The position numbers and the translations under genes are program-made. The notes below the pieces were generated by a model. The model searched no databases. It worked only from the letters and a program-made list of their open reading frames with translations, and was not told where the DNA came from. Of a stretch of DNA of 27,341 nucleotides, positions 1 to 8,229 are shown one piece after another; within the stretch, counting starts at the first letter, position 1; each line of letters starts with the position of its first letter. The stretch is from Tannerellaceae bacterium (GTDB lineage Bacteria > Bacteroidota > Bacteroidia > Bacteroidales > Tannerellaceae), in NCBI GenBank assembly GCA_031279915.1, contig JAITHO010000184.1:1-27341 (forward strand). Direction: 5' to 3'.

Positions 1-121
1 GTCATAAAGATTCCTTGCGAAAAATTGATTCATTAAAAAGTGTCATAAAGATTCCTTGCGAAAAATTGATTCGTTAAAAAGTATCATAAAGATTCCTTGC
101 GAAAAAATGATTCAGCAAAAA
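1..121 (+). repeat. 41-bp tandem repeat array 1 (left edge)
   Basis: Two full 41-bp units at 1-41 and 42-82 differ at one visible base, and a third decaying unit runs 83 to about 121. Each contains the core TTCCTTGCGAAAAATTGATT followed by a TTAAAAAGT end. The array probably continues left of the window. The rest of the stretch up to 280 has no credible gene; a diverged core (CCTTGCGAAGG) sits near 262-272, beside the end of the channel gene. The array lies downstream of the minus-strand cluster, so read-through RNA would carry the complement. Copies are adjacent with no spacers, so this is not CRISPR. Confidence 0.95.
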
Positions 122-280
122 ACCACGTAGTTTTTCGTTCAGAGAAATTTTTTGTGCCTGTCGCAACATGTCATTACCGCGCAGGCTGGCATTTCCGAAC
201 GATGCAGGATGCAGTTGGGATGATTTTTTTTCAGGGCAGGCTATCCCACTATCAATTTGCCTTGCGAAGGAATTTTTCAT

Positions 281-1075
281 TCAATCCTTAGAGGTTAAGC
301 GGTTGACTTTTTTCATCTGAGGCTCAAGCAAGGCTGCAGCTATTCCGCCGGCGGCTGGTGAGAGGATGTAAACCCAAAAGAAGCCTCCGCAATTGTCGGG
401 GAAGGCAGCCCTACCCCATCCCGCCATCGCGGCAACTATCCGAGGGCCGAGATCTCTTGCGGGATTCAAACCGGCCTGCGTTAGTGGCGCTATCAGCCAT
501 ATCAGGAGCGAAACGGTCAGGCCTATGAAGAGCGGAGCTATGGAGCTGTTCGGGCGGCCTGCATTGGCGCCGTCGGTGAGGCCCATGATGGCTAAAACCA
601 AAAGGAAGGCGCCGAGGAACTCTGCGAACATGGCTAAAGGCATGCTGACGACGGCGGCGCTGCCCGGGTTTGGGTAGAACTCGCCGAACATTTTGGCGGT
701 GACGATTGATGATGGCTCGCCGCGAACGATGCCATGGGCTATCTCGAAGGAGGCTATGGATGGGGAAAAAAGGAGATAGAGGACGCAGCTTGCGACGATT
801 GCTCCCAAAAGCTGTGCGGCCAGATACAGGCCTATCTTGCTTGCCTGCATCCGCCGCGCCACAACCATGGCCAAGGTTACGGCAGGATTAAGATGGGCAT
901 TAGACAGATGGCGCGTGAGGTAGATGGCCAACGTTACGGCAACGCCCCACACCATTCCGATCTGAAAAATCCCGCTGTATTCGCCGAACAACGTGGCTAC
1001 GGCCACCGAACCGCATCCGAAGAGCACAAGTATAAACGTGCCAAGCATCTCGCCGGTAAATTCTCGCCTGCTCAT
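281..1075 (-). CDS. glpF: MIP-family channel, glycerol facilitator type
   Basis: A 264-residue inner-membrane channel of the aquaporin/glycerol facilitator family, of normal family length. Both half-helix motifs are present: HLNPAV with NPA at 63-65, and GLNPARDLGPR with NPA at 204-206. Asp208, just after the selectivity arginine Arg207, is typical of the GlpF branch rather than water-specific AqpZ. Trp43 in VWGVAVTLAIYL aligns with Trp48 of E. coli GlpF, but the position of GlpF Phe200 is Ala201 here, so the selectivity filter may be wider. The expected pattern of six membrane segments is visible. It should pass glycerol or another small neutral solute. The start overlaps the stop of the upstream glycosyltransferase gene by 4 nt (ATGA), which suggests translational coupling. 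It is the last gene of the minus-strand cluster; no clear terminator hairpin follows. Confidence 0.92.
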   Translation of the reverse strand: MSRREFTGEMLGTFILVLFGCGSVAVATLFGEYSGIFQIGMVWGVAVTLAIYLTRHLSNAHLNPAVTLAMVVARRMQASKIGLYLAAQLLGAIVASCVLYLLFSPSIASFEIAHGIVRGEPSSIVTAKMFGEFYPNPGSAAVVSMPLAMFAEFLGAFLLVLAIMGLTDGANAGRPNSSIAPLFIGLTVSLLIWLIAPLTQAGLNPARDLGPRIVAAMAGWGRAAFPDNCGGFFWVYILSPAAGGIAAALLEPQMKKVNRLTSKD

Positions 1076-2349
1076 CGCTTTAATACCTCCAAAAGATTTT
1101 GGTAGATGCCGGCCAATTGCTGCGATTGCACTTGGGAGTTGTAGCGTGAGGCGGCGAGGCGGAGGGCTTCCTCACGGCATTTTTCCCATCGACCTTCATC
1201 GCTGAAGAGGCTTATAATGGCTTCGGCCAAGAGCTTGCTATCGTTGTGAGCGTACAAAATACCTCCGCCGCCAACTATCTCCGGAAAAGATCCGCTTGCG
1301 GGCTCGATGACGGGGCGTCCGGCGGCGAAGGCTTCGCATACGTAAAGTCCGACGCCCTCGTCGAATGTGAGCGGAACGCAAACGGCGGAGCTTTGTCGGT
1401 AGAAATCGGCGTGATCGCCCAGGCTATATGCCGGCAGCCAGTCAACATCCTTGTTGTAGTCTCGGAGGCTTTTTTTCAGGCGCCGGAGAAAGTTTTTATC
1501 CGTGCCCGAAAATCCTCCTCCGATGCGAAGTCGAAGGCTGGGAACTTGCCCCGACTGTTTGACCTTCAGGAAGGCTTCGGCCAGAATTTGGAGTCCGGAT
1601 TGAGCGTTCATCCTGTAAAAAAAGCCCAAAGTGGGAACGGGCGGATAGTCGTTGGATGCATATCGTTCCAAGTCAGGCCCTGGATAAACGACCCTGATGC
1701 GGTCGGCAATTTCCGGAAATCTTTGTAGCGATGCAGCCTTATAGTAATCACTTGAGCAAACGAAGCTGTCGACAAAGCGCAGGTTCTCGCCAATCCCTTT
1801 CCAGGCCAGGGCAGCGTATCGTCCGAGCGGGTTTATCCAGATTTCCTCGTCTTGAAGAGAGCAAACAACAGGCAGCCGGCTCTCCTGTTTGAGCATCTTG
1901 GCGATGCCCAGCAGCAAACTGCTTGAGAGGTGAACGAGGTCGGGCCGTTCGTGCTCTTGAATCCAGCTGATCAGGGCGGCGGCATGCTTGCGAAACACAA
2001 AGTCGTCGCCATTAATCATCGACAAGGTCATGCCCTCCAAACCTTCAGAAGATGTAGCTCCCGAAAAGGATGCAGCCATTCGCAGCGATCGCTTTGAGTT
2101 GAGCATCCGTTCCAACCACCTTGGCATATTTTTTTTGGGGAAAAATTTTTGGGAAACGTAAAGCGAGATGGCAGGGAAGAAGAGCGGAGTATCGGCCCTG
2201 AAATAATTCTCGTCGAGCGGCAAGTACAAAGGCGTCACCACCACTTCCTGCCCAGCCTTGCGCAATGACGTTGCATGGAGGTTATCCCTGAAACAATTTC
2301 CGCAGTAAAACGAATCGCCCGAACCCGGAACGATGAACAGTATCTTCAT
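1072..2349 (-). CDS. GT4-type glycosyltransferase
   Basis: A 425-residue GT-B glycosyltransferase, probably cytoplasmic and retaining. The N-terminal Rossmann half starts with a beta strand and a glycine loop (KILFIVPGSGDSF), followed by a short Cys pair (C16-G-N-C19) and RDN. The C-terminal half carries the GT4 E-x7-E signature at Glu331 and Glu339 (DEGVGLYVCEAFAAG), followed by PVIEPASGSFPEIV, the usual nucleotide-sugar binding segment. Donor and acceptor cannot be read from the sequence. The start codon overlaps the stop of the permease gene by one base (TAATG), and its own stop overlaps the channel gene, so it belongs to a coupled set of ATPase, permease, glycosyltransferase and channel. 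That context suggests a role in making or moving an envelope glycoconjugate, which is inference. Confidence 0.88.
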   Translation of the reverse strand: MKILFIVPGSGDSFYCGNCFRDNLHATSLRKAGQEVVVTPLYLPLDENYFRADTPLFFPAISLYVSQKFFPKKNMPRWLERMLNSKRSLRMAASFSGATSSEGLEGMTLSMINGDDFVFRKHAAALISWIQEHERPDLVHLSSSLLLGIAKMLKQESRLPVVCSLQDEEIWINPLGRYAALAWKGIGENLRFVDSFVCSSDYYKAASLQRFPEIADRIRVVYPGPDLERYASNDYPPVPTLGFFYRMNAQSGLQILAEAFLKVKQSGQVPSLRLRIGGGFSGTDKNFLRRLKKSLRDYNKDVDWLPAYSLGDHADFYRQSSAVCVPLTFDEGVGLYVCEAFAAGRPVIEPASGSFPEIVGGGGILYAHNDSKLLAEAIISLFSDEGRWEKCREEALRLAASRYNSQVQSQQLAGIYQNLLEVLKR

Positions 2350-5309
2350 TATAAATGTTGTTGGTTTGAATTTTTGATTTTCCTCTCAACCGCCCTTCGG
2401 ATAAAGATTAAGGAGGAGAGCAGAAGGAGAAGCATCAAAGCGATGGCCGTAAGCCAAATGCCTGCTCTCACGTTAATGATGCTTCGGCCCAAAATGAGCA
2501 GCGAGAGGAGGATTCCGCCGATTATCGCCGCCAGCGGAACGATGCGATTCTCGCGCGCCAGCAGGTTAGCTATCCGATAGTCGGCAAATCCCAGCGAACG
2601 GTAGAGTTCAATCTGCGGCCCCCTTGCGGCGAGGTTTTTGCGCACGCTTACCACAAAGCTCCCCAGGCCGAGCAGCAATCCCAATCCTCCCAGCGTCAGG
2701 AAAATTGTGAGATAGGTATCCGTAACCGAGTTAAATTCCTTCAAACGCTGGGAAGCCGGCACGATGCGGGCTCCGTACTCGCTCAGGGCCTGCGAGAGGC
2801 TCCGCTGCAAAGCCGGCATCTGGGCCGATGAGCATCGGAAAAGAGCTATCTCGCTGCCTCTAATCTCGGGCCATATCTCCGCAAAAAGATTTTTATCCAT
2901 CAACAGATTTCCCTGGAAGATGGAGTTCTGAAGGGATGCAGCAAGGAGGATGCTAACCAGCCGTCCGTCGGTCGTTTCGTAGCTAATGGTATCTCCAAGT
3001 TGTCGCTGCAATCCCCAGAGCAGAGTAGTTTCGTCGATTGCTGCCGGATACACATCTCCTCGGGCTGATTGCAATGCGGCGAAGGATGATGAGGTCTGAT
3101 CGTATATACATTGGAGAATCCGGAAGCTGCTGCGATCGAGGGCCGCCATGTCGATTCCGAGAATGCTTGGCCGAATAACCTTGTTAAGGTTCAGGCAGCT
3201 TGCGTCGTCGGCTCCGTATCTGAAGATCTGCAGAACGTCGACGTCGGAAGGCAGATCAGCAAGGGCCAGCTTAGCCCGTCCTTCGGCAGTATATATATTA
3301 TGGTATAGTGGGACGCTGGTTTCGCACCAAAGGGAGTAACCTCCCGTGCCGCTCAGAATCTGCGAGCTGTCGGCAAAGCCTCGTCTGTTGAGGCCTACCG
3401 AAAAAACTATCAGCACGCCCGAAGCCAGTGCAGCGAATGAAGTCCATGCCCGCTTGCGATCCATCCGCAATCCCGCCCAGATTAATCTTCCCTGATTGAA
3501 ACCCTTCATGCTATCGGCCTTCAGAGGCTTCAATGCAGGCGGCTTATCGACCCTTTTCAGCTCGCGGCCAATAGCTATCCTCAGCGTAATCAATGCCAAG
3601 GCTGCGCCAGCCAACCATCCTATCAAACAAGTCTCCCATCCAGGCAAAAACGAAAATCCGGAGGTATGCACAGCTCCGTTCCACAAGGAATTGAGCAGGG
3701 CGAGCGACAAAGCCGTGTAGCAGGCTCCAGCCAACACTCCCAAGGTCGATGCAAGCAGTACGACGGCCACAGATTCGCGGAACAGTATCCTCGTAATCAG
3801 TCTGCGACTAAAACCCAAGGCCCGCATGAGCCCCAACTCGTTTCGTCGCTCAAAAATCATTTCCTGCAAGGGCATCAACATCAATAGCAGGGCCGAAAAA
3901 ATTATGAAGATGCCAAGCGAAAGGAAGAGCCCTCCAAAGTCGATGCCGCTCTGAGCAGCCTCAAGCCCCATCTGCCTTGGATAAACCATCTGAAGGCCCA
4001 GCATCGCCGGATCAAGTCCGCTCAAATCCGCCGGCCCCGATAATCGGATGGCCGTGGCCGAACCGTAGGAGTTTGCCCAGCGTGGAGCTATGGCCTGGTA
4101 TGAAATCAGAGCCTTTGGGGTCGAGCGATAGAGTGTCCAGTAATCCTCATCTTCTTTGGCTATGCGATCCATGTTGATAGGCATATCGCTATCCCAGTCG
4201 GTGCATCGCTCCACGTCGGAGAGCCCGGGGAAGTCGGCGCTGAGCGTCTTATCCTCAAGCAGCATCTTAAGCGGAAGGATTTTGGCCACCCTCAGCCTTA
4301 TCTGCTCTTCGCTCAAAGTTTTCAGGTCGGATGAAACGAAGTACGACACTGAAATGGAATCGTTTGTGGCGACTCCCAGCCTTTGCGCGCTATAATCCGA
4401 GAGGATGATGTCGTTGCCCGATAACTCCAGGCCCGCGTATCGGTCGATTGCGGTGACGAAAGAGTAAGGTATGCTTCCGGAGGATGATTCGAGGGAGTTA
4501 GCCATGTATGAGAACAATCGGTTGGCTCCCGGATTGTCGCGAACTATCGTGTTGACAAGATCGGTTTGGAGGAAGATCCTCTCGGAAGTGATCTCGCTTA
4601 AGCTGTCGACGGTTGCGGCTCGGATGCCTGATGTTGCCGGCGTCCAAACTTCGGCAAGGTCTGTGGCAGAGATAATCCTGTCGGAGAGTATAAGGTTGAG
4701 CTTACCCTCGGTTTCGATGGCCAAAGCCAGCTCGTCGCGATTGAGGAAGATGTTGGATGGGATTATCTGCTCATTTTTTAGGCTGATGTTCCCTCCCTCC
4801 GCCTCAGGCACAGTTCCGGCAAACGACAAACGCAGCGAGCTGGTATAATTGCTGGTGACGAACAGCGATCCCGAAGGCACCAGCCTTGTGGCCGGCAATC
4901 GCAAGACGATGTCAGACGTGGCCGCCTCAGATAGTTCGGCTGCAAGGCGCGGATTGACCTTAGCCGCTCCGGGCGGGATGTCTTTGTCGTCTACTCCCCA
5001 AACCATGACCGGAAGGAGACGTCCCTCGTCGGAGATAAATCCGTTGCTGATCAAAACCCGACGGGCGCTTCCGCCGAAGACAGCTTCCTGCGCCAAACCC
5101 TCGTCGAAGAAGGAGTTGAGGGAGAAAATCGCCGTCTCAGTATTACCGATGCGCTCGCTCACACGGTTGGTGAGCGTATGCCGAACCGAATCACCAATCA
5201 TCAGGCTTCCCGACACAAGAGCAGTCATGATTATGACAGCCAAAGCGATTAGCCGGTAAAAAGGTCGGTAGCGGATGGCGTTCGCACGCAAGAGCAGGCT
5301 GAGATTCAT
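2349..5309 (-). CDS. Large FtsX-type ABC transporter permease
   Basis: A 986-residue inner-membrane permease of the FtsX/MacB/LolCE superfamily. Membrane segments are visible at about 15-38, 460-480, 512-540, 556-578, 621-640, 864-889, 925-945 and 949-970. Two FtsX-like modules (about 458-585 and 858-975) each contain a coupling-helix type sequence, NELGLMRALGFSRRLI near 490-505 and QIELYRSLGFADYRI near 899-913, and flank large extracytoplasmic regions at about 40-455 and 641-860. This duplicated layout matches single-chain permeases of the LolCE/DevC type rather than MacB, which has its ATPase fused. It pairs with the ATPase encoded immediately upstream (4-nt ATGA overlap). Members of this family usually extract or move lipids, lipoproteins or peptides and rarely import small solutes. 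The substrate is unknown. Confidence 0.9.
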   Translation of the reverse strand: MNLSLLLRANAIRYRPFYRLIALAVIIMTALVSGSLMIGDSVRHTLTNRVSERIGNTETAIFSLNSFFDEGLAQEAVFGGSARRVLISNGFISDEGRLLPVMVWGVDDKDIPPGAAKVNPRLAAELSEAATSDIVLRLPATRLVPSGSLFVTSNYTSSLRLSFAGTVPEAEGGNISLKNEQIIPSNIFLNRDELALAIETEGKLNLILSDRIISATDLAEVWTPATSGIRAATVDSLSEITSERIFLQTDLVNTIVRDNPGANRLFSYMANSLESSSGSIPYSFVTAIDRYAGLELSGNDIILSDYSAQRLGVATNDSISVSYFVSSDLKTLSEEQIRLRVAKILPLKMLLEDKTLSADFPGLSDVERCTDWDSDMPINMDRIAKEDEDYWTLYRSTPKALISYQAIAPRWANSYGSATAIRLSGPADLSGLDPAMLGLQMVYPRQMGLEAAQSGIDFGGLFLSLGIFIIFSALLLMLMPLQEMIFERRNELGLMRALGFSRRLITRILFRESVAVVLLASTLGVLAGACYTALSLALLNSLWNGAVHTSGFSFLPGWETCLIGWLAGAALALITLRIAIGRELKRVDKPPALKPLKADSMKGFNQGRLIWAGLRMDRKRAWTSFAALASGVLIVFSVGLNRRGFADSSQILSGTGGYSLWCETSVPLYHNIYTAEGRAKLALADLPSDVDVLQIFRYGADDASCLNLNKVIRPSILGIDMAALDRSSFRILQCIYDQTSSSFAALQSARGDVYPAAIDETTLLWGLQRQLGDTISYETTDGRLVSILLAASLQNSIFQGNLLMDKNLFAEIWPEIRGSEIALFRCSSAQMPALQRSLSQALSEYGARIVPASQRLKEFNSVTDTYLTIFLTLGGLGLLLGLGSFVVSVRKNLAARGPQIELYRSLGFADYRIANLLARENRIVPLAAIIGGILLSLLILGRSIINVRAGIWLTAIALMLLLLLSSLIFIRRAVERKIKNSNQQHL

Positions 5310-5974
5310 GAGAGTAATCCGTTGTCGAGAGTAAGTATCCTTTGTGCGGCGGAGGCCGTTTGAGCCGAATGGCTAACCATGATGATGGTAGTTCCGAGCT
5401 CCCGATTAATCTTTTGAAGTAGCAGAATGATGCTTCTTGAGGTCGATGCATCAAGTTGTCCGGTCGGTTCGTCGGCCAGCAGCAGAGCCGGCTTCATGAT
5501 CAGGGCTCGGCAGAGAGCCGTTCGACCGGCCTCGCCTCCGGATAGCTGTTGCGGAAACTGCCTTGCCAGAGAATCAATCCCGGTCAGCTCCATCAATACT
5601 TTCGCATACTCAAGCTGCTCGTCGGAGGCCTTAAGCCGGGAAGCCAAGACCGGCAACAGGATGTTGTCGCGCAAACAGAGCTGCGGCATGAGCCTGTGCT
5701 CCTGGAACACGAATCCGATTTGCCGGTTACGCAGATCATCAAGCGTCGACGGCTTTCCGCCAAAAACTTCTTGGCCGTAGAGCCTGTAACTGCCTCCATC
5801 GGGAAGAATCAGAGCTCCGAGAATGGATAGTAAGGTAGTTTTGCCGGAGCCCGAAGCGCCCATAATGGCGATGAACTCTCCGGCCTGCACCTCCAGATCG
5901 ATGCCGCACAGAACGCGCTTAAAGTTGTTGTTCCCGTCGGGATAAGTTTTTGTGATTCCAGATAATAGTATCAT
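5306..5974 (-). CDS. ABC transporter ATP-binding protein (LolD/MacB type)
   Basis: A complete 222-residue ABC ATPase that should energise the adjacent FtsX-type permease. Walker A is GASGSGKT at 39-46, the Q-loop glutamine is in FVFQEH near 91, the signature LSGGE is at 144-148, Walker B LLLADE at 164-169 is followed by PTGQLD, and the H-loop histidine is His202. The short compact domain and PTGQLD are typical of the LolD/MacB/FtsE group. The ATG at 5974 is chosen because the protein then begins MILLSGITKTY, like family members, and sits 11 nt after the preceding lipoprotein gene. An in-frame ATG at 6004 would add ten residues and overlap that gene by 19 nt. The stop overlaps the permease start. 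Confidence 0.92.
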   Translation of the reverse strand: MILLSGITKTYPDGNNNFKRVLCGIDLEVQAGEFIAIMGASGSGKTTLLSILGALILPDGGSYRLYGQEVFGGKPSTLDDLRNRQIGFVFQEHRLMPQLCLRDNILLPVLASRLKASDEQLEYAKVLMELTGIDSLARQFPQQLSGGEAGRTALCRALIMKPALLLADEPTGQLDASTSRSIILLLQKINRELGTTIIMVSHSAQTASAAQRILTLDNGLLS

Positions 5975-5985
5975 TTGAGTTATTG

Positions 5986-7125
5986 TTATGAAGTTCCGAA
6001 GCAAAATAAAGTTCCTTTAGCGGTGAGGATATAAAACCGACCAGCAACGACCGCCGGCGAGGCTACGATCGGTTCTCCTGTGTCAAACTCCCAGAGCAGA
6101 GAGCCATCCCGTGCGTCGACGATCGAAACCACTCCCGACTTGGAGCAGCAGATCAGCTTATCCCGACAAACGAGAGGCGAGCTTTCGCCCGAAATCCCTT
6201 TCTGCAAGAATTTCCAGCTGACGGAGCCGGTTTTACGATTAACGGCATACAAATATCTGTCGTCGGAGAGAATATAAAGCGTAGAGGCCGAAATGGCAGG
6301 GACGGAAACGAATGATGCGCTTTCGCTGCTTGCCTCAACAATTTTCCTGGAGCTGCGAATCTTCCCTGCCTCAAGCTCGATGGCATAAACGTTGCCGGAG
6401 TGATCGGCAATGTAGCAGGAATTTCCGTCGATGGCCGGCGATGCGGGGATGTAAGTATCGAGCATTATTGAATCGGATACTCTGCCGGTTTCGCCATCGA
6501 GAATCCTCAGCCAGGCGTCACATCCTCCGGAGAAGAAGAAATTTTTCTGGACAGCCACTGCACCGTTGATGTAGTATCCGGACTCGAACCGGCTGAGCTC
6601 CTCTCCGCTGTTTTTGTCCAAACAGTAGAGGAAGTTGTCGTAGCTGCCGACTACTAGGGCATCTCGTCCGCGATAAAGGCCAATGTTAGGCGAAGCAGAG
6701 ATCTGTCCCATAGTTTCGAAGCTCCAAAGCAGATCGCCCTTCAAAGACAGAGCGCTTATGAAGCCGTCGATCCGTCCGAGGTACAAAACCGAATCGCTTA
6801 TCATGGGAGTAGCCTCCACTGCCGTAGCGAAATCATAATCGAAGGTCATCTGCCCTGTTGCATCTATTCCGTAGATTCGTCCGCGCCTATCGCTCCAGTA
6901 AGCCGTTCCCTGATATATAAGCGGAGAGGAAAGAGTTCTCTCGCCGCTCTTATAAGTCCAAAGCAAGGCCGGCTTGTCGGGCAATCGCGTATCAGAGTAT
7001 CCGCTAAGGCCTGCATCGCCTCTGAATAAAGTCCAACTGCTTCCGCCTGACGTTTGATCGCCCTTGCTCCCCCCTCCGCATCCAATCAGCAAGCCAATCA
7101 TCAAGGTTGCTACTAATATCTTCAT
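5986..7125 (-). CDS. PQQ_2-type beta-propeller lipoprotein
   Basis: A 379-residue BamB-like propeller. The N-terminus is a lipoprotein signal with lipobox L13-I-G-C16, followed by a Gly/Ser linker, so it should be anchored in the envelope. The mature part starts with WTLFRGDAGLSGY, the W-x2-FRG strand also seen in other propellers of this cluster, and has repeated blades ending in motifs such as DLLWSFET, GSVSWKFLQK and GSLLWEFDTG. It lacks an obvious quinoprotein active site, so it is probably a structural or binding propeller rather than a PQQ dehydrogenase. It lies between the NADH-oxidoreductase genes and the ABC transporter genes. The 102-nt gap before it (7126-7227) holds an AT-rich leader and a weak imperfect inverted repeat (AGCCG/CGGCT near 7173-7197), with no convincing promoter. 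Confidence 0.87.
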   Translation of the reverse strand: MKILVATLMIGLLIGCGGGSKGDQTSGGSSWTLFRGDAGLSGYSDTRLPDKPALLWTYKSGERTLSSPLIYQGTAYWSDRRGRIYGIDATGQMTFDYDFATAVEATPMISDSVLYLGRIDGFISALSLKGDLLWSFETMGQISASPNIGLYRGRDALVVGSYDNFLYCLDKNSGEELSRFESGYYINGAVAVQKNFFFSGGCDAWLRILDGETGRVSDSIMLDTYIPASPAIDGNSCYIADHSGNVYAIELEAGKIRSSRKIVEASSESASFVSVPAISASTLYILSDDRYLYAVNRKTGSVSWKFLQKGISGESSPLVCRDKLICCSKSGVVSIVDARDGSLLWEFDTGEPIVASPAVVAGRFYILTAKGTLFCFGTS

Positions 7126-7227
7126 TGAATCTACCTTATTATATAATATGTATGCTATCCAAAATTTTCTTTAGCCGGCCCCGAGCCAGTGTCGGCTTCA
7201 GGGAAATCTTCCAAAGAGGGAGCATCC

Positions 7228-8229
7228 TTATTGCTCATAAATCTTTTCCGGATTATCGCTAAGATATATCGCGCCGCTCGGACAGAGCTGGGCGAAGCTG
7301 CGATCAACGTTCTGACGGTTCTCCTCGGGCAAGACTATTTGCATCACGAAGCCGCGTCCCTTAAAAGTGAATCCGTTTGTGCTGTTATACACGCATAGCC
7401 CGCACTTGATGCATTTGGCCGGCTCGAACCAAAGCTTGTCGGCTATCTTTTGTCGGATCATGACCTGCGAAGCCGATGCAGCGTCGTACCGCGAACGTTT
7501 TATGCCCATCTGTCCGGCATATAGCCTCAACTTGCATCCATTCCGTCCGCCGCAAGCGCAATGCAGGCAGCGCGATCCTCCGGCAAGCGATTCCTTGATG
7601 CGGATCCTCTCCGCCTCAGTGAATCGACCCAGGCGCGAGAGGAACTGGGATTTAGCAGGAGCTGGGAGATCAGTTCCGTTAGCGGATGGCTTTGCGGAAT
7701 CGCTCCGAGAGCAGATCTCGGCTATGATGCTTCGAATGGCAACGTGCTTGTCTATGCTTCCGCGTCGGCAAGCTTTCTCGCAAGGAGCTTTGCACGAATT
7801 GCATTTGATTTCGGGTAGAGGGAAAGCGGCTGCTATGGTTTGATGCGCTTGCTCCGTCTTATCCTCGTCGTAGAAGGCCAACATACGCTCAACATCGAGT
7901 CCGTGCGGACAGACGATGGAACATGGAGCTTCGCAGTCGGCTCGGTGATCGCTCAGCAAGAGCTCGAGCGATAGGGTTCGGCTTAGGATAACTTCCTCGC
8001 AGCGGGTATCGATCTGCATGCCTTCGGAGGGAATGGTTGTGCAGGCTGGAATGATTTGTCCGGTTCGGCAATCTTTTACGGCGCAGATCATGCACGACGA
8101 CTTGTGAACGGCTCCTCTGGCATAGCAGAGCGATGGGATGTCGACTCCAGCTCGGCGAGCTGCTTCGATCAGCGTCTCATTCTCGCCTGCGATGACAGCC
8201 GTATCGTTAATTAGAATATTCATACTCAT
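7228..8229 (-). CDS. NuoG/HoxU-like iron-sulfur subunit
   Basis: A 333-residue cytoplasmic iron-sulfur protein related to the N-terminal part of NuoG and to HoxU. A plant-type [2Fe-2S] domain has C35-x10-C46-x2-C49-x13-C63, the NuoG spacing. Next is a His/Cys region with His95, Cys99, Cys103 and Cys107, then C143-x2-C146-x3-C150-x3-C154, a third group C221/C224/C226/C232, and a C-terminal ferredoxin-like set C273-x2-C276-x2-C279 with Cys316-Pro. No H-cluster or molybdopterin domain follows, so this is an electron-transfer subunit only. Met1 or Met3 may be the start; both overlap the NuoEF gene (23 or 17 nt). It should pass electrons between NuoEF and a partner that is not encoded here. Confidence 0.85.
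   Translation of the reverse strand: MSMNILINDTAVIAGENETLIEAARRAGVDIPSLCYARGAVHKSSCMICAVKDCRTGQIIPACTTIPSEGMQIDTRCEEVILSRTLSLELLLSDHRADCEAPCSIVCPHGLDVERMLAFYDEDKTEQAHQTIAAAFPLPEIKCNSCKAPCEKACRRGSIDKHVAIRSIIAEICSRSDSAKPSANGTDLPAPAKSQFLSRLGRFTEAERIRIKESLAGGSRCLHCACGGRNGCKLRLYAGQMGIKRSRYDAASASQVMIRQKIADKLWFEPAKCIKCGLCVYNSTNGFTFKGRGFVMQIVLPEENRQNVDRSFAQLCPSGAIYLSDNPEKIYEQ

Noticed and set aside
74..291. Short open frames on both strands at the left edge
   Set aside because: They run through repeat units and low-complexity sequence and overlap the end of the channel gene.
7126..7227. Terminator between the NuoG-like gene and the PQQ lipoprotein gene
   Set aside because: The inverted repeat near 7173-7197 has a 5-bp stem and a long loop, with no T-run following on the minus strand.
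7228..8229. [FeFe] hydrogenase catalytic subunit (HydA)
   Set aside because: The N-terminal iron-sulfur part is HydA/NuoG-like, but the protein ends at 333 residues and has none of the H-cluster motifs (TSCCP, MPCxxK, MACPGGC).
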